Program-made: the position numbers and the translations under genes
In this document: positions 1 through 10,853 of the stretch, in pieces
How positions within the stretch are numbered: position 1 is the stretch's first letter
How the letters are laid out: every line of letters begins with the position of its first letter
Notes under the pieces: generated by a model
Database searches by the model: none
What the model was told of the DNA's origin: nothing
Seen by the model: the letters and a program-made list of their open reading frames with translations, nothing else
Source: Pyrenophora tritici-repentis
Lineage: Eukaryota; Ascomycota; Dothideomycetes; Pleosporales; Pleosporaceae
Direction: 5' to 3'
NCBI RefSeq assembly: GCF_003171515.1
Contig: NC_089390.1
Span: 9,180,274-9,244,273, forward strand
DNA length: 64,000 nucleotides

Positions 1-1393
1 AATTCAAGTTGAATTCCCCCTGGCCTTTTGTTTTTGTCGTAGATTCCAAGACCTGTCAGCTTTGTTGACCACCTGGGTAGCGTGGCAACCGGATATCTCT
101 ATTTCCTTCTTTTTCTGTACAACAGGGCTGTGTATTTAAATGACGGGCAATCCCTTTTACTATACCTATCTATTTCGAAGGCTGTTGTACGGCGGTTCTT
201 CGGTAATGTTGTCTACTTCATTATTCGTACCGGCGCAGAAGTCGGACGTCATCGACAGAAGCCAGCGCGGTACTGTGGGAACGGTATCCTTATTATGTAG
301 TATTGCTATACGTATTTTCATCAACCACAATTAATTTCGAAAGTGCCCAGAGATGGCTTCTTCAGAATATGTCGTTCGTATGTGAGTAGATGTGGAGTGA
401 GTGGATGTCGAGTGCAGAGACGCGTCGCCTGCCTACTGTTGATGACGTAAGCGAGGGCGGGGCGGGACTTCATAATTGGACACTCAAACATCAACAACAA
501 ATGTTGCTACCAGACCGCTTGAGTTCTGCTGAGGCAAACGGTATCTTGCCACATTTGATATTGATAGAAGTCTTGTATAGCTTCACTGCTCCACGTTGTG
601 TCATGTAATTTGCATAGCAAGCACTAGTCGAGATGACCACTGACTACCACTTGCCACCTGGACAAGAGCAGAGCAGAGCGATTTCCTGCTAAGAAGCTAG
701 AGCGTTACTCTTTTGTTAACAATGCGAGTCCTTTTCTCATCAAAGCTGATAGAGGTGGAGGAACGTGCGTGAACTTGTTGTATTGGAGCTACAGAAGGTG
801 GGAGAATATCTATGGTGGCGCGCACGGAGCAGCTGACTAAATCAGTGCCTGGCCAATTAGAGCACGGGAAGCGTAAGGCTTATACCGCGTCTCGACAAAA
901 GCATCTTCATTTCGTCCGTATCGGCCACTCATTCCCTATGTCTAGCTTTGGTAACACACATTTTATTTCCTTAATACAATAGACACAAATATTTCAGCGC
1001 GTGTTCCAAGATCCTTACCAGTGAATGAATTCTAGCATAGGTGTGATGAGTACTACACATGAATTGGTAGCTTCTGAATAGTGAGAAGAGACAGTGAAGA
1101 TATTCAAGGTCATATCTTCGTGATGCTTTTTAGTTCCCCGTCATGAACATCTGGTATTGTAAGGAGCTATCTGATGGGCACAATGATTTTCGTGATGTAC
1201 TCAACAGTTTGCACTGCAATCGATATTGCGACAACGACTTAAGCAATCCATCGTTGAGATGAGAAAGTTTCCATATATCTACTTCCTATCCCCAGTGACA
1301 AAGTTGGAAGGAACGTACCGTACTTTGCATTCGAGTTGAGATGCTTACCCCCAGCAGCTCTGACCTCAGCCACAGTTATCACTCTCTTACATC
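1..1393. other. Non-coding stretch
   Basis: Only short open frames without recognisable domains occur here. I see no gene, repeat or RNA that I can support. The left edge could be flanking sequence of a gene outside the window. Confidence 0.5.
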
Positions 1394-1555
1394 TAGACTC
1401 CGCAACAATCAATTCAATCCGGTCACTCTCCTAGACCCACTTACCTATCTAGGTAGGGCTTAAACTCCTATAGGTAACTACTAGGCTTAAAGCGGTAATC
1501 AATCAATCCAATCTGAACCTTCTAGGACCCACTTAATTGATTGTTGCGGACTGTG
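1394..1555. mobile_element. hAT-like MITE, copy 1 (162 bp)
   Basis: The element starts TAGACTCCGCAACAATCAAT and ends with the inverted counterpart ATTGATTGTTGCGGACTGTG. It is flanked by a perfect 8-bp target duplication CTTACATC (1386-1393 and 1556-1563). It has no coding capacity. Its sequence is identical over all 162 bp to the copy at 2373-2534, so transposition was recent. An 8-bp duplication with short TIRs is typical of hAT-superfamily elements, so this is probably a non-autonomous hAT derivative. It lies upstream of the interrupted gene that starts near 2042. Confidence 0.9.
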
Positions 1556-2372
1556 CTTACATCATCGTCCCACGGACGGCTTGAGGCAGTGGACAGTACC
1601 TGAGGTTGCCAATATCTCAAGGGCTGTTGGCTCACATGCCTCGAGTTAGTCCACTGAGGGCTATCCTCGGCCTGCTTATACAACAATGCTTTTTATATAA
1701 TCGATTCGGAGAATATGTCAGATGTTCGTGGAACGTGGCTCGTCAACGCCCAATACTGGGTTGACAAGACCATGAGCATTTCACCGCGTACAGATGAATA
1801 TGGATATTCATCTCATGTAGTGAGAGGTATATCCAAAAGCGTTAAGCGAGCACAACGCGTCGCGGGTGTTGGACTAGCGCGAGCCCTGTGCCCATATCAG
1901 AACCCCCATGATGCGTCCACTCAATACAATCGCACCCCACAATCTCTTCGGAGCCTCATTCACAAGATCAAATTTCTTTCTCCGCAAAACAGACTCCTGA
2001 TCACGTTCAAACTCCTTCCGTCACCATCATCTCCATTCATCATGTCCACCCCGCTAGACATCAGCAACGCCCAGATCACCGCCGGCGCCACCCAAGTCTT
2101 GAAGGACCCATACCACTTTGATGAGGATGGTCTTCCGACAGTCTTGATCTTCAGGAACAACGATCAGGCCGCGCGGAATTGGCGTCGCCGCTCACGGTAC
2201 CCGCCATGGAAGGTACCTGAAGAAGACGACACAATCCAACCCGTTATGGCAGAACAAGAAACTTACATCGCACGGATGATGCAAGCGATGTATAACCAAG
2301 ACAATGTCCTCGACAACCTGAGCTTTAGGGGAAGGAAATTGTTTACTCGCGGAGCCAATGGCGCCTATCCAC

Positions 2373-2534
2373 TAGACTCCGCAACAATCAATTCAATCCG
2401 GTCACTCTCCTAGACCCACTTACCTATCTAGGTAGGGCTTAAACTCCTATAGGTAACTACTAGGCTTAAAGCGGTAATCAATCAATCCAATCTGAACCTT
2501 CTAGGACCCACTTAATTGATTGTTGCGGACTGTG
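2373..2534. mobile_element. hAT-like MITE, copy 2 (162 bp), inside a gene
   Basis: Identical to the copy at 1394-1555. Flanked by the perfect 8-bp duplication CTATCCAC (2365-2372 and 2535-2542). It sits inside the coding sequence of the unknown gene and brings a stop codon at 2411-2413. Confidence 0.93.
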
Positions 2535-3451
2535 CTATCCACCCCCAGACGTTGAGGCAGCCTGTCGTTGTCTGTTCGACAAAACCCTGGACGAGTGTAA
2601 CAACGGATATCGTGGCGCTGAGGCACACCCGGTCTACGTAGTCAAGGATAAGAAGCTCAACTGTGAGCAGCGAATGAACAAAGTCATCCAGGCGTTGAAT
2701 GACTGGAAGTGTATCTGCAAGGAAGTATACCTTGACGACAACAAGATTGAAGCTTTAGCGGATGGCCCAATAGGGGTCTATGACTCAAAGCGTAACAACA
2801 AAAGCAGCAATCTTCAGAAGAAGAGCACCACAGCGAAAGTCCATGAAGCTTTAAAGGCTGTCGAGGAATTGAAGACGAAGAGTGACAACATCCCCGACGG
2901 AGATGTAACCCCTGCGGCTACACCTGTTCAAGCGAGCACGAGTAATCAAGACGACGCTCATGACATTCCTGCACAGGGTATCTTTGCTGCCACTCCGGTT
3001 GAACCACAACGTCGTCGAACCCAACGCCGTGCTCCCACCAAAACTACAACCCGAACCTGTCGCACTTCAGTCCCGGCAGCACGTGATCTTGCTCCAGCAA
3101 CAACAAGGCAAAATCCAGCACCAGCCACAATGCATCATGCTCCTGCTCAGATTGCGGCACAGTATAATCCTAGCCCGATTGAAGCTCAGCCTGTTCAAGC
3201 GCCAGGTTTATTCCAGCGTCCTCCTGCTCTCGCCTCAGGGACCATAGTGTATGCTCACTTGGATGCACCGAATGCAACACAACAAGCCGAGCACAATTTC
3301 GTTCGGACGGATGCATCATACGCAGGCACGGAATTCCAAGCCCAGCCATCACTACTTGATCGAGAGCCCGTTGAACACATACAAACTGATATGTATCGAG
3401 CATATGCACCAGGCCCTGCTTTCCGTGACAATACAGTGACGGAGTATTCAC

Positions 3452-3579
3452 CAGACTCCGCAACAATCAATCGATTGACATGATTGATTCCTATATAGGT
3501 TAAAGAATTACTTCATTAGGCAGCCTTTAACCTAGATAGGAATCAATCATGCCGATCCGATTGATTGTTGCGGAGTCTG
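3452..3579. mobile_element. hAT-like foldback MITE, subfamily 2 (128 bp), inside a gene
   Basis: The ends are perfect inverted repeats of at least 22 bp beginning CAGACTCCGCAACAATCAAT. The inner arms also pair (a TGATTGATTCCTAT-type arm with its complement), so most of the element can form one long hairpin. Flanked by the perfect 8-bp duplication GTATTCAC (3444-3451 and 3580-3587). The outer ~20 bp match copies 1 and 2, but the internal sequence differs, so this is a related subfamily probably moved by the same transposase. Confidence 0.93.
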
Positions 3580-4066
3580 GTATTCACAATTGTCAGGCAT
3601 GGAAGGTGAGGGCTATGATGCACTAGATCCTAGTCTACTTGACAACACAGCGGCCGTGTATCAACCACAACCGGACATGGAACGCAGTGGCTTCTATCTT
3701 TCTGAAACATACCAAGAGTATGAACAGGCCAGTTTCCTCGAGGATCATAACGATGATCCCAATGATCCAGGCCTCCCAGGCCCATTGCCATCACTCCGCA
3801 TCAACCCAAATGAGATTTCAGACGACGAAACAAACCCAGTTTCAGTGGATTGGTTGCAGAATATTCAAGGAAACGAAGATCAGTGGTCACCACTGCCGGG
3901 CACAGATGTTGACTTGTTCCCAGTAGCCATTCTACCTGCGCTTCCCTCGGCGAAGGGAAAACGCAAGGTACGGAACGAAGAAGCCGAAGACGTCAACGAG
4001 CCCCCTCGATCGCGTGGCCCGAAGCGCCGTAGAATCCGGGGGCGTCGCCACGATGGCACGGGCTGA

Positions 4067-4607
4067 TTTTAACTAGGAGAAGACGTCACCGTTCCGATGC
4101 GATCAAAGCGCCAGACGTTGGAGACATCGGTGCAGGGAAGGGGAAAGGGGAAAACTTAAGAGAAGCAAGCCCGAGATGCAGCATGCGTCGCCAGATATGC
4201 AGCACCGGAAGATGGGGATCTCGAAGAAGGTAAAACTGGGGGTGTGGTATAATGACATGAGCATGGGCCATATCTAGGTTTCTACACAGATAGATGCTGC
4301 CGGGTATCTCACTCGGCAGACCTAATGATACCTCTCTATAAATCTCATGTAGCCCGTCCAGAGCTGTTATGATGGAGTAATGCGTAAATGATGTGAACAT
4401 GCAACAAGGACCAACCTTCACCAGGTTCTCCAATCATGACATGCAAGTAGTGGGAAGAGTATTACAGCTCTAGCACGAGGCGAGCAAACAATGTGCATCT
4501 TTCAAGTGTATATCTACAACAGAAACGAACATTAACTCTTACAGTGTACAACTAAACAATGTCCTCCTCTCTTGTATACATGTCGTACTTGTTGACCGTC
4601 TGGAAAT
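4067..4607. other. Non-coding stretch
   Basis: Lies between the stop of the interrupted gene and the stop of the LPMO-like gene (convergent 3' ends). No further feature seen. Confidence 0.5.
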
Positions 4608-5492
4608 TTAGACGGCGAAAGCACGAGGGTGAGGGCGTTGAGCGGCGATCATGCGGCGAACTTTCTGAGCGGCGCTTGAGCCAGCGTTGGTGCGGAGCCA
4701 TTCAACGAAGGTGTCGATGGTGAAGGTCTTTGGGACGCTGGAGCCAGAGCCAGAGCCAGAGCCAGTGTTGGAACCGGAACCGGAACCGGAACCAGACTCA
4801 GGGCTAGCAGCAGGGGAAGCAGTAGGCTCGGCGGGGCTGGGGGTGGAAGTAGCGCTGGCTTCAGGAGTGGTGCTGGAGGCAGGGGCGGAAGATTCGACGG
4901 GAGTGGCGGGCGAAGAGCCAGAGCCACCACCCATTGTGAAGTCGATGCAAGACTCGTAGCTTTGGTTGATGGTTGGTGCATCCCACCACCACTGGATCAC
5001 ACAGTCGCCAGCCTTGGAGCACTCGCTGCTGACATCAGGCATGGTGATGCTGAAGCTGGTCCATTCGGGATGCTGGCTCATAGGGACGGAGGTCAAGGCA
5101 TACTTGTCCCAACTGATGAGAGGCTTGCCGATAATCTTATCGGTAGAGGTAGAGACGACGGAGACGTTGGCCAAACCATCGTGAGGCGCATGGATCTCGA
5201 CCTTCATGTCGATCTTTTGGCCAGCAGTGTACTGGAAGACCTCGGTTTTGTCGGCGAACGGAACACCTTTGCACTGCCAAATCTTGCAGTCAGGGTGGCT
5301 ACCCTGGAGGTTCTGTATGGAACCCTGCACGTTGCCGTACGGATCGGAGTTCTGGGTGTTGAACACCTGGTCACCGCAGGCAGCCTTGAGGCCGGCACCA
5401 GGCTTACGGGGCGTCGGAGAGCTGACGAGGCCGTGGGCAGCGACGGAGGTGGCTAAGCCAGCGATGGCGGCGACAACAGTGAAGGACTTCAT
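4608..5492 (-). CDS. Secreted lytic polysaccharide monooxygenase-like protein (AA16-like)
   Basis: Intronless, 294 aa. A signal peptide (about residues 1-19, ending SVAA) would be cut to leave His20 as the new N-terminus, as required for the copper histidine brace of LPMOs. A second candidate ligand is His101 or His104 in the IHAPHDG segment. The conserved blocks CGDQVF, DPYGNVQG, GDCVIQWWWDAP and SYESCIDF fit the chitin-binding type-4/LPMO_10-like fold. My best placement is the fungal AA16 family, from memory of its pattern and not tested. Residues about 190-250 form a Ser/Thr/Pro then Gly-Ser linker. The last ~43 residues (from VPKTFTID) form a small basic helical-looking tail with no cysteine, unlike a CBM1. 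Expected role: copper-dependent oxidative cleavage of extracellular polysaccharide. The substrate (cellulose or other) cannot be read from sequence. Confidence 0.8.
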   Translation of the reverse strand: MKSFTVVAAIAGLATSVAAHGLVSSPTPRKPGAGLKAACGDQVFNTQNSDPYGNVQGSIQNLQGSHPDCKIWQCKGVPFADKTEVFQYTAGQKIDMKVEIHAPHDGLANVSVVSTSTDKIIGKPLISWDKYALTSVPMSQHPEWTSFSITMPDVSSECSKAGDCVIQWWWDAPTINQSYESCIDFTMGGGSGSSPATPVESSAPASSTTPEASATSTPSPAEPTASPAASPESGSGSGSGSNTGSGSGSGSSVPKTFTIDTFVEWLRTNAGSSAAQKVRRMIAAQRPHPRAFAV

Positions 5493-5563
5493 TGTGTTGT
5501 TGTCGTTGGTTTCTTCGGAAGAAAAAGGGGTTATGTAGAGACTGACGGAAGCCTAGCTTCTGT

Positions 5564-5613
5564 GAAAGAATGTGATGAAAGAATGTGGTGAAAGAATGTG
5601 ATGAAAGAATGTA
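5564..5613. repeat. 13-bp tandem repeat in LPMO gene leader/promoter
   Basis: Four consecutive units GAAAGAATGTGAT (5564-5576, 5577-5589, 5590-5602) with a partial fourth (5603-5613). Unit 2 has GGT at the end instead of GAT. It lies 72-121 bp upstream of the LPMO start codon, so it is probably in the 5' UTR or core promoter. On the coding strand the unit reads ATCACATTCTTTC. Confidence 0.8.
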
Positions 5614-5730
5614 GTTGTCGAAAGAACGAATGTGAGGTCTCAGACCCAAGATGCACAAAGAAGCCGAGAGTGGAAGTGAAGAAACTGGTGTTTGGTGGAG
5701 GGAAGAAGCATGAGAGGGAGAGCGCCAGAG

Positions 5731-5742
5731 ATACATATATAC
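5731..5742 (-). promoter_or_regulatory. TATA-like element upstream of the LPMO gene
   Basis: The minus strand reads GTATATATGTAT about 240 bp before the LPMO start codon. This is a plausible TATA box given a leader that includes the 13-bp repeats. Position only; no transcription start is known. Confidence 0.3.
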
Positions 5743-7343
5743 GACCTCACCATACCGACTTTTCCCTTTGCCATTAAAACATGTGGGCCGTGTCATTAAA
5801 CATGCGAAACATTTTCCTTCAGTTCTGTGGGCTCCTGTGGTCGCGATTCAAAACGAAAGCCCAGCTCTGGCCGTTCCTGAACGACACAACCCGACGTGGG
5901 CCCACTTATGATGCTTGATATAGTTTATCCACCAGTTACACTTTGGTTCGGCATAAACATGACAGCAGGGCGATGTGGGAATAGTGCATGCCAGCATGTG
6001 TATATATCTAAGACAGCGGCCACCATGCCTCCTGACAGGAAGCCAAACTGTATCGGGTAGTATTTGACCAGAGACAGTAAATTAGACGAATAGTTTACGG
6101 TAGAAGAAGCGCCCATGTCCCTGGTCTGAAACGGTCGGGATAGTAGGGTGGGTTTCAGGTGGTCCGAGGCTTATGCAAAAGACGGAAACGAGATTGTGGC
6201 GCCATCCACCAACCGGGCTCGCAACATTGCAGGATCTTTTTCTGCGTCATACCTAGCCGTACCGCGCGCTTCTTGTGCTATCGCATTGAGAATCATGTGA
6301 GATGGCGTGGGGGCTTTTTGTGATGGATACAGGCGTCAAGTGTGGTGATAGTCGGTGGACATCGGAAGGCGGCATCGCTTCGAAGGCCTTCGGAGATTGA
6401 CTTACTTAGCGGGGCAACACGACCTCGCATGCGTCCGATGCTCCTTACGACCTCCCTCAAACACCAACACAACGCGTAAACCTGAACAATCTATGCAACT
6501 CCGTCAGCGTCTGGACCCAGGGAGCGGCAGCTGCCTCACAATAGCCGAGGGAAATACGAGAATTAGTGCACTTTCCAGCAGAGCAAAGAGGACATCTGAG
6601 CTTAGGAAAGAGAAGGACTACGTTGCGCGCTGTGCAAGTGCGTACATGGATGCCGAGGACTGCCGACATATCTTACCCATTGGTGTTTTCACCCTTTTGA
6701 CTCTTGATACGAGCTCTGGACGTTTTGGCTTCCGCCATATGATGATTGGTCTCCCCGCATTTGCGATGTACACGCTGCTAGTCTAGCGTGCAAGACTATT
6801 GCCATGACGGCTAGTCACACCTACAATTGCCTCCATTCGATAGAGATTGTCATACGGCTCGACTCATTTCCCCACTCGAAACTAGTTCATTACGACAATT
6901 CCTTGTTTATGGACGTAGCGACTCCGCATGGCAATCGTACCTCATGCTCCAACGTGAGAGCAAAACGAAGCTTACTCACTACTTTTGCTAGTAACAATAA
7001 GCAGCCATCATGGATCAGCGGCGCTTCTTATCCACATCATTTGGAATCTTTCAAGATTCCCTGGTTTCGAAGACGGCGCCAGCTCCGTCAGTAGTCTCGC
7101 GCTAGCTGTCGGAGCATGGGAAGAGAGCATTATTGTGGTCTCGCCCACATGCGGAGTCGAGAAAAAGACGCCTAGACAACGGAAGCACTCCGCCTTACAG
7201 ACCTAGCAGACCTTTGTACTGCGGCTACAGGCTCATGGAAAAAACATGTATACTGGGAAATGGAAATATAAGCTTCAGGCATTGCCCCTTGTTTTCGATA
7301 TCATCTATCATATCGTGTTTTCCCTCAACTTGCGTCCTTCACA
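5743..7343. other. Long intergenic region between divergent genes
   Basis: About 1.6 kb between the LPMO gene (minus) and the transporter gene (plus). Open frames at 6355-6786 and elsewhere have no domain, no splice structure and no typical composition. I see no repeat element. It presumably contains both promoters. Confidence 0.5.
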
Positions 7344-8308
7344 ATGGCAGGCCAAACCTACTCTCCTGATCTCGTACGCGGGTCACCTAACACTCACTAT
7401 GATACCGAAGAAAAGTTGCGCTATGAGCTCGCCAAAACCATCACTCTTACGCCAGAGCTCTACGAGCGTCTGTTCCTCAGCCCGAAGACAGAGGTAGCGG
7501 GCGATCTACGCTCACGCTTTGGTAACCCTACACCAGTTGGGGTACTAGGCTTCACGGTTGCTGTCACGCCGCTCGCATGTGCATTCAGTACGTTATCATG
7601 TGCTTCGGATAGCATCCGTTTCTGCTTGTGATCCACTAACAGTTTACAGTGGGCTGGCAAGGCTCAGGTGGACTGGGCGTCGCCACAAGCACAGTGGGCA
7701 TCTTCTTTGGCGGCATGCTTCTCATCTTCGCTGGTATTGGAGAGTTTCTTCTTGGCAACACCTTTCCTATGGTCGTGTTCTTTGGATACGGAGCTCATTT
7801 CTTTGCGTACTCGACAACGTTTGTTCCTGCTTTCAACGCCGTTGGATTCTTCAATCCGGATGGAAGTGGTACAGGCAGTCCGGGAACTTCCAATCAGACA
7901 TCTATGTTCTTGGCTAGTTATGGTAAGTAAAGGGGAATTCCAAGCCTGTAAACTGTTTGCTAACTCAGCACAGGTTTCTATCTTATCGCCATGTGTCTTC
8001 TGTCCTTCATCTTCCTTCTCGGCTCTCTCCGAGTGAACGTGGTGTTTGTACTCATCTTTGCTTTCGCAGCCACTGGGTTTGGGTTAGGTTCGGGAGCTTT
8101 CTTTCATCTCTCCCGAGGCAATGTCGTCATCGGAACAAAGCTAGCTACTGGTACCGGGGCCTGCTTTTTCGCAGCGGGCGTTTTGGGTTTCTACTTCCTA
8201 CTTGCAATGATCATTGCGATCATGGAGCTACCGATACCAGACCTACCAGTGTTTGATCTGAGCACCACCATCAAGCCCAAGGAGAGGGGTATGATCAAAG
8301 AAGAGTAG
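7344..8308 (+). CDS. GPR1/FUN34/YaaH-family transporter (acetate/ammonium type)
   Basis: Three exons, 7344-7587, 7650-7922 and 7974-8308, joined by GT-AG introns of 62 and 51 bp, give 283 aa. Exon joins restore the family pattern: FGNPTPVGVLGF at the start of TM1, then GWQGSGGLGVATSTVGIFFGG, GNTFPMVVFFGYGAHF and SYGFYLIAMCLLSFIFLLGS. About six membrane helices are visible, with a hydrophilic N-terminus of about 60 residues and a short charged C-tail. Fungal members (yeast Ady2/Ato, Yarrowia Gpr1, Aspergillus AcpA) import acetate or export ammonium at the plasma membrane. Substrate here is inferred from family only. Intron 1 has a CTAAC branch-like site at about 7635. Confidence 0.88.
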
Positions 8309-8561
8309 AGTGGTTTGTTTGTTGACGATTATGTAAGAGAATAAGAGCTGGCACTATTGCTTTCTACTTTTTCTACTTTTTCTACTTTCGGGATCTTCTA
8401 CGATAGCCGAACTTGAATCGAATGCAGATTACTTATTGACTTGAATACTGATTCTTGGCGCGTTGATGAGTGACGGTGAAAGTTCACGAGCACGGGCCAG
8501 GCCAAAGTGGGGCAGTCGCGTCATCTTCGTCACTCATTGCCTCTAGCGTACCGCACAAGTC

Positions 8562-8976
8562 TTACACATCGCTGACCCCCCAAACAAGACGCTCCATACT
8601 CACTTCCTTGCGCCTCAGCATATCAATGGCTTTCTGGGCCCTTTCAAGCAATGTGGCTCCTTCCATAATCCTTTGCTTTTGTGGCGTAACTATGCCATCC
8701 CGCAAGAAAGCGTGCATCATATCAAGTTGGAGGTGCAACCTGAAAAACTCATCCTTAAACAATTAGCCACTTATCACCGAGCATACAGATCAATGGTACT
8801 TACATTCGGGTAGTAGTGCGTTCTCACGCCTCTCGCGTTAGCGATGATGTTGGAATGGAGATGGAGATGGATTGCAGGTCTCTGTCGACTCTTTTGTAAG
8901 AGTGCCTTCGCTACCAAACGAACGGTCACAGTGGTGATCTATTCAGGTCCCTGGTAGCGCCCAACAGTCGACTCAT
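8562..8976 (-). pseudogene. Small unknown gene, two exons, apparently frameshifted near its 5' end
   Basis: On the minus strand a GTAAGT...TTTAAG intron (8754-8803, 50 bp) joins the upstream segment ending in THYYPN to exon 2 starting DEFFRLHLQLDMMHAFLRDG (8562-8753). The joined frame is strongly protein-like (hydrophilic helix, EGATLLERAQKAIDMLRRK). Upstream the frame is open only to an in-frame TAG just before the ATC at 8938. A neighbouring frame starts at ATG 8976 (MSRLLGATRDLN) and runs into TGA at about 8929. One missing base near 8928-8932 would join the two into a protein of about 135 aa. So this is either a gene with a real frameshift, a sequence error, or a gene whose first exon I misplace. 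No family recognised. Confidence 0.45.
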
Positions 8977-9799
8977 TACGATGACATTACGCCTTCAATA
9001 GTCGCGCCTCGAATCCAATGATTTTATATGTTCATGAGGGTTCACATTATCGTCGCCGCAAGGCTCACCTCCTCTAACTTGCCTTGAGCCATTTCTCCGC
9101 TACCCAATTATACTCACTGCCCATCGCACACCTAAAGGTGTCATCACCAACTATGGCAGCCTTAACGCGTTCAAGGAGAAGTTCAACACCATATTTCAAC
9201 CCAAGTTGATAAGGCCTTGCGACAATAGTACGTGCGTTCATATGACATTTGAGATTATGGGGTTTAGGATGCGGCTATTAACTTATTTTGGATCGTGATG
9301 CATTATCTGGGACCTGCAATCTATCTCTATCTGCGTTCAAACTGCATCGCTATTACCACAATCAGCAAACAGTCGCAATTACAATCACAGCCTGACATTA
9401 GGAGCAGTAGCGATAAATTCCAAGTTCGTAGCTGGAGACGTATGAAGCCGTCGTGAGGTAGTGGGTTGTTTCGTGGAACCTGAGATTAGGCAGTGCGCAG
9501 AGGAAACGTGTCGCATAGAATAGATACAAGAATTGGTCCTCTGTTGCGCCGTAAACGAGCTCGTGCTGCCCGTGAGCGATCTCTGTACTGAAAACGTGAT
9601 ATGGGGACTGGATTAGTGGTTATCGTTAGGTGAGGAGCAACCGAGGGTAATCATTGGACCACGATGAAAAATTCCATAGAGCGAACCTCTGTTGAGGTCG
9701 AGGCAACCGTATAACCGAATTCAACAGGTTTCCTAATCGCCACGGAACCGCACTGCGCGCCTCCATTATCAATTTCACCACCGAAACCCGAAAGTTCGA
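8977..9799. other. Non-coding stretch
   Basis: About 820 bp with no supported gene or repeat. It separates the small frameshifted gene from the decayed F-box gene. Confidence 0.45.
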
Positions 9800-10639
9800 A
9801 TGTGCGCAATTTCTTCTGCCATGATTACTGCCAAAGAAGCTTCTATCTCCAAAATGACGGAGAAACACGATCAGCTCGCCTTTCTCTGGATTTTGTTGCC
9901 TGCAGATATTCGTCTTTTAATCTTCGACGAAATCTCAGGTCAGAAACATCGTGGCTGGGCTCAGTGCGCAGCCGTCTGTAAAGAATGGTTGGCCATTCTT
10001 GAACCCAAGAATTTCTCCCAACTAGCATTGCAGCCATCCTGTCTAGACGAACTCGAAACCCTCGTTATCCGATAAAGGCCTCTTGTCCAGCACATCTGTC
10101 TCAATATCGACCTTCCTCAATACGCCTGTCCCACTTGTAAACGAGACACCACCATGTCCAGTCGTAGGTTTACCATCTTTAGGAGGGCTATCCTAAAGCT
10201 CTTTTCTATCCTAAGTACCTGGCAGCCTACAGGTCAGTTGACACTCGAACTGAGCGCATCTTCACCGAGTGACTCACAACATTGGTTCAAAAACTACTGT
10301 TTTGGACCGGGACATGAAGACACAAGAGCCTGAACGCAACAGGAGAAAGCTATTAGATGGCACGACCCAAAACACGGCTGGATCAATGGTCAGCAGGTTG
10401 AGACTCCCGATCGGTACGCCATTGGGCGCCTCTTCTCTCCGCTCTGTTTCAACGTCCCCCAGAATCTCCCTGCCGTTCATGCCGTTACAGGCTTCTGCAT
10501 ACGTCGACAACTTCGACATCAGCTTTCTCCCAAAGTACTAAAGGCCTTGTGGGAGAAACTCCCTCGGCTAGAAAGTATAGCCCACGAGCTGTGGCGTGCC
10601 TGGCTCTACCACTGCCAGATTGCGTGTGCATATCGTACG

Positions 10640-10735
10640 TTTAACCCTTGTTGGGAATCGAACCTGCGGTAGATAAGGCAGCTGGTTGCTGCATGCACGA
10701 GCTTGGATTACACGGCTGACTAAGCCGTGTGGTCC
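10640..10735 (-). repeat. tRNA-like pol III promoter relic (possible SINE head)
   Basis: On the minus strand there is an A-box-like CGGCTTAGTCAG and, about 60 bp later, a perfect B box GGTTCGATTCC. The T-arm next to the B box pairs only at its two innermost positions and I cannot fold an acceptor stem, so it is not an intact tRNA. It sits in the repeat insertion inside the F-box pseudogene. A tRNA-derived SINE head or a dead tRNA copy are both possible. Confidence 0.4.
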
Positions 10736-10853
10736 GAGCTCTAGCTGCTGCCTTACTGCCGACCTCCCTCCACCTCCATAGAACAACAAGAACAATCACA
10801 ATCATTTCAACTCGTTGCAACGAAGGTGATTCCGATACCTTAGCCGTATCAAC

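Larger units (their letters stand above)
2042..4066 (+). pseudogene. Unknown hydrophilic protein gene interrupted by two MITEs
   Basis: Three open segments (2042-2372, 2543-3451, 3588-4066) lie in one continuous frame once each MITE plus one copy of its 8-bp duplication is ignored. Together they give 1719 nt, 572 codons plus stop. The reading frame is therefore broken only by the two insertions, and each introduces stops. The start ATG at 2042 is preferred because what lies before it looks like leader, although the frame stays open back to an ATG at 1715. I recognise no domain. The N-terminal third is charged, the middle is rich in Ala, Pro, Thr and Gln (low complexity), and the C-terminus has a strong bipartite-like basic cluster (KGKRK, then GPKRRRIRGRR), suggesting a nuclear protein. 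The intact flanking frame means inactivation is recent or polymorphic. Whether a transcript can splice out either insertion is unknown; no GT-AG pair sits at the element ends. Confidence 0.75.

Noticed and set aside
1715..2041. N-terminal extension of the MITE-interrupted gene
   Set aside because: The frame is open, but the sequence looks like leader and a better start exists at 2042; left as an alternative only.
6355..6786. 143-codon open frame (plus)
   Set aside because: No domain, no splice context and irregular composition; lies in a long intergenic region.
10640..10735. Intact tRNA gene on the minus strand
   Set aside because: B box is good, but the T-arm pairs at only two positions and no acceptor stem forms.
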